From Methanocorpusculum sp. (lineage in GTDB: Archaea > Halobacteriota > Methanomicrobia > Methanomicrobiales > Methanocorpusculaceae): DNA of 7,073 nucleotides. The first letter of the stretch is position 1. The number at the start of each line of letters is the position of its first letter. A model generated the notes under the pieces. The model ran no database searches, was not told where the DNA came from, and was given only the letters and a program-made list of their open reading frames with translations. Positions 1 to 5,600 of the stretch are shown here, piece after piece. The position numbers were made by a program, and so were the translations under genes. Location: the NCBI GenBank assembly GCA_030539595.1, contig JAUNXW010000088.1:1-7073 (forward strand). The letters run 5' to 3'.

Positions 1-78
1 GGGAGCGAATTGGCTGAGGCGATAGCCGAAGGCGCTACCGAGCGCAAGAAAAATGTGATTGCCGAGAGATTTGCGTAG
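1..78 (+). CDS. C-terminal end of a gene entering from the left; possibly an Rpn-like nuclease/transposase tail
   Basis: The frame is open from base 1 to the TAG at 76-78 and gives 25 residues rich in Ala, Glu, Lys and Arg (GSELAEAIAEGATERKKNVI, then AERFA). The rest of the gene lies outside the window. Charged helical tails with AEG- and ERKKN-type repeats are common at the C-terminus of Rpn-family (PD-(D/E)XK nuclease / putative transposase) proteins, but the catalytic part is not visible, so this is only a suggestion. The DNA contains two short hairpins inside the frame: GGCT/AGCC (12-15 with 24-27) and a perfect GCGCT-ACCG-AGCGC (32-45). It also shares GCTGAGGCGA (13-22) with the intergenic hairpin element at the right end (7045-7054), so the tail may be made from, or be the source of, that repeat. 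The gene converges on the DUF475 gene. The short open frame could also be chance. Confidence 0.4.
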   Translation, partial: GSELAEAIAEGATERKKNVIAERFA

Positions 79-139
79 ATTTGTGGTTTATTTACTTCTC
101 ATAAATTCCTATCAACGCTGAGCGGAGAGATTATCGTAG

Positions 140-167
140 GCGGAACGCTTTAGCGTCCTCAGCTGAG
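140..167. repeat. Intergenic hairpin element, copy A
   Basis: A 28-nt unit: GCG, then a stem with loop TTTA at 149-152, ending in the perfect palindrome CTCAGCTGAG (158-167). Inner stem ACGC (145-148) pairs with GCGT (153-156), and G143-C158 pairs beyond an A-C mismatch. It aligns without gaps to copy C (7023-7050). Of the five differences, four form two compensatory pairs: 147/154 is G-C here and C-G in copy C, and 146/155 is C-G here and A-T in copy C. A second stem, GCAAGT-TGAAG-ACTTGC (167-183), follows directly and is also found after copy B. Confidence 0.6.
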
Positions 168-224
168 CAAGTTGAAGACTTGCGAAGCGAAGCCCCAAAT
201 TAGTCGAAATAAAACTAATCAATA

Positions 225-300
225 AAAATTAGCGAAGTATGGGATAAACGAAAGCGAGGCACAAAACTTAATCTAAGAAAATTAGTGAAGTACTGGATTA
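225..300. repeat. Degenerate direct repeat (two copies, 53 bp apart)
   Basis: AAAATTAG.GAAGTA..GGAT occurs at 225-246 and again at 278-300, with C/T changes and a one-base length difference. A third, shorter relative (AAATTAGTCGAAA) lies at about 197-209. The second copy is enclosed by the inverted repeat TAATC (269-273) / GATTA (296-300). The stretch does not encode a protein and may be an older relative of the hairpin elements. Confidence 0.4.
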
Positions 301-389
301 GACACGTTCAAATGTCCATGTCAGAATAAATGAAAAATTATCAAGACAATAATTATGATTGGTCTCTATAATGGAATTAACAGTTTAAT

Positions 390-404
390 AAAAAAAGAAA
401 AAAA
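390..404 (-). terminator. Oligo-T terminator of the DUF475 gene
   Basis: On the minus strand the DUF475 stop codon is followed within about 10 bases by TTTTTTTCTTTTTTT (plus-strand A runs at 390-396 and 398-404). No GC-rich hairpin precedes it. This is the usual archaeal terminator form, in which a T-tract on the non-template strand is sufficient. Confidence 0.7.
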
Positions 405-414
405 TGTATTCTGC

Positions 415-1398
415 TTATTCTTTCTTAGGAAGTTCGCAGACACCGTAGTCGCTTCTCTTAATCTTGCGGATAGATAGAGCCATAAATACTCCGACGATGA
501 TAATTGTCAGGAGCGGTGCAAACCAGACAGGCAGTTCTATACCGCAGGCTTCGGCACACATTACAAGACCGAGACAGAATATAGAATACATTGCTCCGTT
601 TTTCAGGTATGCGTATTTTCTGATATTATCAATATTTCTTATCGTGAGTTCACGGACGATAAGCGCACCGATTCCGTTACCGATTAAGATAAGCGGTACC
701 GACATTGTAAAAGCGAAAGCTCCGACAACTCCGTCGACCGAAAACGATGCGTCGATAACTTCAAGAAGAAGAAGTTTGCTGATATCCGAATGATGATGAG
801 CCTTTGCGCTTTTTTCCTCGTCGTGAGCTGCGTGTTCAAGTTCAGCTGATTTCTTATCCGCAAACAGGCGGAAGCCCATCATTATGAAGTAAACCATAGC
901 ACCCGCGGCTGCCGCAATTCCAAGATACGGGTTTATCTGTGTTGATACGAAGAATATTATCGCAAACAGAATTATTGATGCTACTGCATAGAACCATGGT
1001 CCCTGCTTTGACATAACAAATTCGCCGGGGACAATGCAGTTCTTCTGCTCTGCCATAAACCAGTGGAGGAAGAGGAAAATCATGAAGATTCCTCCGCCCA
1101 AAAGAAGGAACGGGGCGCTTTGTTCAATTGCAAGAGCCGCTGTTGCGTCTCCCGAAAATGTTGCGGTTAATGCACCGATTGGTCCAAGAGACGGAGCGGA
1201 AACCCAGATAACAAGCCACGGCAAAATTCCGCGGACGCCGAAAACGGCAATTATAAGTCCCCAGGTTAAGAACCAGCGTCGTGCCCAGTCTTTCATTGTG
1301 GATAGAATATCAGCGTTAATTATGGCGTTATCTATACTTGCTACTGTTTCAAATATGATAAGACCGACTACTACTATTATCGCGGATAGGATTTCCAT
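415..1398 (-). CDS. DUF475 / TerC-family integral membrane protein, probable metal-ion exporter
   Basis: The 327-residue protein is strongly hydrophobic with roughly eight or nine membrane segments. Two acidic intramembrane signatures typical of the TerC superfamily are visible: E17-TVAS-I-D23-N24-A25 in the first segment, and E213-VIDASFS-V-D222-G near residue 220, an internal pseudo-repeat of the first. The stretch after the first signature (LSTMKDWARRWFL, AVFGVRG, residues 32-57) matches the DUF475 branch as I remember it, and the length is usual for that group. Some TerC-superfamily members, such as E. coli Alx and Bacillus YkoY/MeeF, export Mn2+; the substrate here is inferred, not shown. 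A hydrophilic linker at 181-208 carries five His and several Asp/Glu (H189, H192, H201-203), which could bind or sense metal. ATG at 1396-1398 is the natural start because the first membrane segment follows at once. There is no clear Shine-Dalgarno. It is a single-gene unit with its own T-tract. Confidence 0.85.
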   Translation of the reverse strand: MEILSAIIVVVGLIIFETVASIDNAIINADILSTMKDWARRWFLTWGLIIAVFGVRGILPWLVIWVSAPSLGPIGALTATFSGDATAALAIEQSAPFLLLGGGIFMIFLFLHWFMAEQKNCIVPGEFVMSKQGPWFYAVASIILFAIIFFVSTQINPYLGIAAAAGAMVYFIMMGFRLFADKKSAELEHAAHDEEKSAKAHHHSDISKLLLLEVIDASFSVDGVVGAFAFTMSVPLILIGNGIGALIVRELTIRNIDNIRKYAYLKNGAMYSIFCLGLVMCAEACGIELPVWFAPLLTIIIVGVFMALSIRKIKRSDYGVCELPKKE

Positions 1399-1428
1399 CT
1401 GTAAAACTGATTAGTATTGTCTCGGTTT

Positions 1429-1436
1429 CTATTTAG
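1429..1436 (-). promoter_or_regulatory. Possible TATA box of the DUF475 gene
   Basis: The minus strand reads CTAAATAG here, about 31-38 bases before the ATG. A start site about 26 bases downstream of the box centre would fall near 1407, giving a leader of only about 10 bases. That fits the absence of a Shine-Dalgarno sequence. The match to the archaeal TATA consensus is only moderate and no clear BRE is seen. Confidence 0.28.
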
Positions 1437-1480
1437 CGTTTGTTATGGATAAGTCAACTTGTTGCAGGAGTTTGTCAAAT

Positions 1481-1509
1481 GCGGAAACCTTTAGGTTTCT
1501 TAGCCTGAG
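1481..1509. repeat. Intergenic hairpin element, copy B
   Basis: Perfect stem GAAACC (1484-1489), loop TTTA (1490-1493), GGTTTC (1494-1499), then TTAGCCTGAG, a one-base-longer form of the palindrome in copies A and C. The 28 bases at 1473-1500 match 7015-7042 with a single mismatch. A second stem follows, GCAAAC-AGAAT-ATTTGC (1509-1525), then GCGAATGCG, paralleling the arrangement after copy A. It lies about 75 bases upstream of the DUF475 start. Confidence 0.65.
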
Positions 1510-1539
1510 CAAACAGAATATTTGCGAATGCGGGTTGGA

Positions 1540-1582
1540 CGCTGAAAGCGGACGACCTTAGCAGAAAAAACTATAAGTTTTT
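1540..1582. repeat. Two further small hairpins in the DUF475 upstream region
   Basis: CGCT-GAA-AGCG lies at 1540-1550 and the 7-bp stem AAAAACT-ATA-AGTTTTT at 1566-1582. The first sits in ACGCTGAAAGCGGA, which resembles ACGCTGAGCGGA at 115-126 upstream of copy A, so the elements share flanking sequence as well as the core. With copy B they fill most of the 275-base gap between the DUF475 and lipoprotein genes. No gene is visible in that gap. Confidence 0.45.
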
Positions 1583-1665
1583 GAATCGTTATGTGAATTC
1601 GTTGGACAAGATATTTTTACAGACAGAAATTTATTTTTTGAAAAATATGTCTGCATTCAATAAAT

Positions 1666-1672
1666 AAAAAAA
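1666..1672 (-). terminator. Oligo-T terminator of the lipoprotein gene
   Basis: Plus-strand A7 at 1666-1672 puts TTTTTTT one base after the stop codon on the minus strand, followed by more AT-rich sequence, including a TATTTTT/AAAAATA inverted repeat at 1632-1647. It is of archaeal T-tract type. Confidence 0.6.
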
Positions 1673-1673
1673 G

Positions 1674-2516
1674 TTAGAGTTTTTTGAACTTTGAATCATA
1701 GTTCTGGAGAGTGAGTGTTCCGTCAGAATTAATTGTTGCCATTAGATCGCTATGATAAAACACATCTCTTGCTGTTTCACTTCTTTGTTTCCAGTCAAAA
1801 GTATTTTCAGAGGAGACTACTCCTTCAGAATTGTAAACTGTTCTGGTTCCTGTTCTGCTCTCGTCGAATACAAATGTACAGTAGGCGTATTTTCCTGCTT
1901 TATCCTCACTCCACACACCGTTTTTGAGGGTGTATGTTCTGCCGGAGCTGTCGGTCATTTTACCGTTTGAGATTGTTAATTCTTCCAAATACATAAACTC
2001 ATACAAATAACCATCAACTTCTTCAGTACAGATAAACGGTGTTTCTGTTACTTTACCTCCTAAATACAAATATTTAGAGCCTGAACCGTCTTCGTTAAAA
2101 ACGCATTCAAAATGATATCCTGCTGATTTGTCAATGTTTTGAATCCAGCGTCCGGTAAATCCGTTTCCTCCGGTGAATGTTTCACCGTTGTTTGAGGTCA
2201 TGGTTTTTCCATCGGGCGAAAGTTTGAAACTGTTAAAGTAATGAATTACATATACGTTTTCTGTTGCTTTAGCCCAGACAATTCTGAATTCTCCGACAGT
2301 TCCGTCACTGTATTTATTTGTAAGAGTTTCTCCGCTGTTTTCGATTTTCAGAACGGATGTATAATAAACAGTGTCGGAAACATACTGCGGTTCAATTGTT
2401 TCCCACGTGCCGATGAGCGGGTCATTGTTCGATTGTGTTGTTCCGCTTTGACTTACACATCCTGCCGAGAAGATTATGATAAGTGCAAAGATTAACAGAG
2501 CTGCAATTTTTCTCAT
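1674..2516 (-). CDS. Secreted lipoprotein of three tandem lipocalin-like modules
   Basis: The 280-residue protein begins with a lipoprotein signal peptide: MRK, a hydrophobic core at 4-16, and the lipobox F-S-A-G-C with Cys20 as the predicted lipidated residue. A Ser/Thr/Asn-rich spacer follows (21-32). The rest consists of three diverged copies of one beta-rich module of about 75-85 residues: about 35-115 (opens GTWE), 121-197 (opens GRW) and 200-272 (opens GVWSED). Each opens with G-x-W, then a strand ending in a Ser/Gly turn (KIENSGETL, FNEDGSGSK, FDESRTGTR), then a strand with aromatic residues, and closes with a S/N-D/N-G turn followed by Thr (SPDGKTMT, SNGKMTDS, NSDGTLTL). The G-x-W opening recalls lipocalin-like and copper-resistance-like beta-barrels, but I cannot name a family or ligand. 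Expected location is the outer face of the membrane. The ATG at 2514-2516 is fixed by the signal peptide. Neighbours look like separate transcription units. Confidence 0.8.
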   Translation of the reverse strand: MRKIAALLIFALIIIFSAGCVSQSGTTQSNNDPLIGTWETIEPQYVSDTVYYTSVLKIENSGETLTNKYSDGTVGEFRIVWAKATENVYVIHYFNSFKLSPDGKTMTSNNGETFTGGNGFTGRWIQNIDKSAGYHFECVFNEDGSGSKYLYLGGKVTETPFICTEEVDGYLYEFMYLEELTISNGKMTDSSGRTYTLKNGVWSEDKAGKYAYCTFVFDESRTGTRTVYNSEGVVSSENTFDWKQRSETARDVFYHSDLMATINSDGTLTLQNYDSKFKKL

Positions 2517-2517
2517 A

Positions 2518-2532
2518 ACAATTTATAATTGT
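2518..2532. promoter_or_regulatory. Inverted repeat next to the lipoprotein start codon
   Basis: ACAATT-TAT-AATTGT is a perfect 6-bp inverted repeat with a 3-base centre, one base upstream of the ATG at 2514-2516. It could be an operator or a weak leader hairpin. No Shine-Dalgarno is visible in the same space. AT-rich chance is possible. Confidence 0.3.
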
Positions 2533-2557
2533 AATGATTCATTAATTAATTTTTCTG

Positions 2558-2573
2558 TTGATATTTGTTAAAA
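2558..2573 (-). promoter_or_regulatory. Weak TATA-like region upstream of the lipoprotein gene
   Basis: The minus strand reads about AAATATTTTAAC some 45-55 bases before the ATG, in a very AT-rich stretch. A start site near 2541 would leave a short leader without a Shine-Dalgarno. Several other AT-rich hexamers nearby could serve equally well, so the exact position is uncertain. Confidence 0.22.
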
Positions 2574-2651
2574 TATTTGTAATAATTACTCGATTTGTTG
2601 TAAAAAGTATTCACTGTCGAAACTGCTGCCGATGATTTTTCCCCCGGCAAA

Positions 2652-2667
2652 GAGACAGAACTGTCTC
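2652..2667. repeat. Perfect 16-bp inverted repeat between the giant gene and the lipoprotein gene
   Basis: GAGACAG-AA-CTGTCTC is a 7-bp stem with a 2-base centre. It lies after the T-tract of the giant gene and about 135-150 bases before the lipoprotein ATG. Its position after, not before, the T-tract argues against an intrinsic terminator. It could be a protein-binding palindrome or a 3'-end structure. Confidence 0.45.
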
Positions 2668-2675
2668 CGCTATTC

Positions 2676-2684
2676 AAAAAAAAA
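2676..2684 (-). terminator. Oligo-T terminator of the giant surface-protein gene
   Basis: Plus-strand A9 at 2676-2684 directly abuts the stop codon (plus-strand TTA at 2685-2687), so the minus strand reads TAA followed at once by nine T. This is the archaeal T-tract form. Confidence 0.7.
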
Positions 2685-5600
2685 TTATTTTCTTCTTATC
2701 GCAAGAAGAACACAACCAAGCCCGGCAATTAATCCTGCTGTGCATAACGGACTTGCAGTCGCTGTTGCTGTCGGCTGAGCCGCAGTCGTCGCAGTCTGTG
2801 CGGGTGATGTAACAGTTACAACAGGTTCTGCTGTTGCGGTCGGGATAACTATTGTTTCATCAGCCTTCGCCGCTCCTTTTTCGTAGACTATAGCGAACGG
2901 AGAGAACTCGGTTGTTACTGCTTCGTAGTAGACAACACCGTCTTTTACCGTGAACGTAGTAGGCAGTTTGCTCCAGACACCTTTGGCGTCGCAGTGGTAT
3001 AAACAAATATCCGCGGGTGTGTATCCTGCTTTTTCAATTTCTGCGACGGTCAGCTTGAACTGAATTGTTGCAGGCTCTCCTGCGGAGTAGGTGGGGATAT
3101 TTATTTCAAATATCTTGACTGTCTGTTTTCCAGACGGTGCGGGTGTGTCGGATTCTGCGATTAAGGCAACCGAGCCGCTGACGCCTGCGGGAAGGTCGAC
3201 GCTTGTAACCGTCGGGCTTGAGCCGAAGGAAACTGTTCCGCCGTTTGTAACAGAGCGGTCATATTCCTTGTAGTTGCCTGAGCCTGTGTCCTGACCTCCT
3301 CCGCTGCGTGACGGTGAAGGCGGGTTGACAGGCTGTGTGATTGTGAAGCTGCCTGCGTTGACCTGCGTCGCAGACGTGTAGTTATCGCCTCCGGTTACGT
3401 TGACGCGGACAATATATTCACCTACTGCGCTGACGTTCTGCTCGCCGTTGTAGGTTACGTTGGTAATGTCGCCCATGCCGCTGTATTTTGCACTGACAAC
3501 GGTTGTGAGGTTTGCTCCTGTGTAAACCGCTGAGGCGGGTGTCAGGATGAAGTCCGATTCCTGCGGAACGGCTTTGCTGATTACAAAGGTGACGTTTGCA
3601 AGAATTGTATTACCGGCTTTTACGAGGCTTACATTTACCGTTCCGGCGCATGCAGCTGTTACGGTTGCGTTGCCGTCTGCGAGTTTTACAACGGTCGCGT
3701 TGCTGTTTGAGGCAATCCAGATATATTCAGACCTCAGCGGGTGATACGGCTGTCCGTCCTGATCTTTGAAGTTTCCTGCGCCTAAATTGTATGTTCCAAG
3801 ATAAGAGATGCCGCTGATTTCTGTGTCGGTGATTAGTGTTGAGCCGTTGTATATGTCACCGGATATCAGCTGTGCGGTCACTGTCGTGAACGAAAGATCT
3901 GTCTTGTTCCAGACTTCCTGCGAGGAGTTTACTGCATAGATTTTTGCTGTGTATGTATGTCCCGGTGTAAGTCCTGAAACATTTGCTTTGACAATCCCGA
4001 AATTTCCTGAGAAGGCATAGTCTCCTACATTTGTGATGCTGAGGTTGTATGTCCATGCGTCTATTGCGGTGTCGTTGAGAACTGCTGTGAAGTCTGCTCC
4101 GGTTGTGTTTGTTCTGTCGCAGGTTACAGTCATGGGTATGGCTGTTACTTCGATATTTTGATTTACTGTTGTGTAGTTGGCTGTGTCAACCGGTGTGAAG
4201 TTCGCGGGGTAAGAGGCGATGCCTCTGGATACTGCTGTTGCGGGCACGTCCCATCCCCACGTTCCGGGGGTTTGGACATCAGCTGTGATTGGTATGGCTG
4301 ATAATTCCTGTCCGGTGTAGAGTACAGGTTCGGCTGTAGGTGTTCCGGCGTTTGACTGCGCTTTGCTTATGTTAAATATTACATAGGCTATTGCTTTGTC
4401 GTGCGCTGAGCCGCCGCTCTGGCTGACGTTTAATGTGAGGTTGACTGTTCCGACGCCGTTCATTGTGAGTGTGGCGTTGCCGGTTGCAGCGTTTTTGTCA
4501 ACAGTTATGACTGAACTGTTTACCGCCCATGTGTAGTCTGACGTGTCGAGATGAATCGGCTGATGTGTTTTGTTGAGGAAGCCGGATGCACCGACTGAAT
4601 AAACTTCTTTGTAGGATGTTTCTACAGTTGTGCCGGTTAGTTCGGTTGTCGCGTTGCTGATTTTTGCGGATACGGCGTAGTTAATTGCAGGTCTTACCAG
4701 ATAGTGCGTTCCGGTGCGTGCGCCTTCTTCTTCTAAGCCCGGGGCGATATAGATATTGGTAGTTGGAATCTCGGTGATTGCCTGCAAATTGACTGTTATT
4801 TCCAGTGTCCCTCCGTTGATGGTGATATCTGAATCTACATATCCGCCAATACCATTCTCTCCATTCAGTGTAACTTTTCCTGAGTTCTGTACATAATGCC
4901 CTGCATCAACATTATTACCAAGTATTATTACTTTGCTTGGACTGCCATACTGACCTCCACCATAGGAGCTTGCATTCAGCGTTGTGTTGTCCAGATAAAT
5001 TGTTCCTGTGTTGGTAACCAAACCATAATATCCTGTCTTATTCACTTCAATATCTATCGTGCTGTCTTTCAGCCGCATATCCTGTTGTGTCCAAAGACCG
5101 CTTGCTTCGGAGAGGATGTCTATATCTACTCCGTCAAGTGTCAGGTTTCCGGTACTGTAAATTCCATACCCGTAAGACGTCGTGTTTTCTTTGATAGTGA
5201 GCTTGCCATCGCCTGAGAGAGTCAGGTTATGCCGAATCGGCGCAAAAGTAACAGGATCTGTCTGATACGTGCTGATACCTTCCCCGCCGGTATTCGTGAC
5301 TGTGTTCACACCATGGAGGATAATTTCTAAGTCATCCATAAAGGAGACAATACCGGAATATAGATAATCAACTTCACAGCCTTGAGTAATATCCGCATTG
5401 TTCAGCGTCAGCGTCGACGTCGTCGGGTTGAATACCGCATTGCCGCCGCCGCAGGTAATTGTCAGGTGACTGCTTGTGAACTGCTCGTTGTTAACCCAGA
5501 GATTATAGCTTTCTGCCGGCTTGAGATATAACACCTGCGCACGCAGAGAATCATCTTTGCCGAGGGTTCGCAGATACGGTAGCGGGTAGCTTACGCCGTC

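Larger units (their letters stand above)
79..414. other. Gene-free convergent intergenic region rich in small hairpins
   Basis: No convincing gene is present in these 336 bases between the plus-strand gene end at 78 and the minus-strand DUF475 stop at 415. The stretch is a chain of short inverted repeats: the TTTA-loop element at 140-167, a GCAAGT/ACTTGC stem at 167-183, ATTAG/CTAAT at 199-219, CTTA/TAAG at 267-277 and TAATC/GATTA at 269-300. It also holds the degenerate direct repeat at 225-246 and 278-300, and the T-tract terminator of the DUF475 gene at 390-404. No tRNA or other known RNA gene was recognised. Confidence 0.6.

Noticed and set aside
79..414. tRNA or structured ncRNA gene in the convergent gap
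   Set aside because: No cloverleaf, T-loop consensus or other known RNA signature was found, only short independent hairpins.
1034..1414. Plus-strand open frames opposite the DUF475 gene (464-793, 1034-1414)
   Set aside because: They lie antisense to a clear membrane-protein gene and their products have no recognisable domain or ribosome-binding site. Low stop frequency on the opposite strand explains them.
1399..1480. Mn2+ riboswitch (yybP-ykoY type) upstream of the TerC-family gene
   Set aside because: The likely leader is only about 10 bases and no conserved riboswitch core was recognised. The hairpins further upstream are the dispersed repeat element instead.
2652..2684. Bacterial-type intrinsic terminator formed by the palindrome and the homopolymer
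   Set aside because: On the minus strand the T9 tract precedes the hairpin, and on the plus strand the run is A, so neither direction gives hairpin followed by U-tract.
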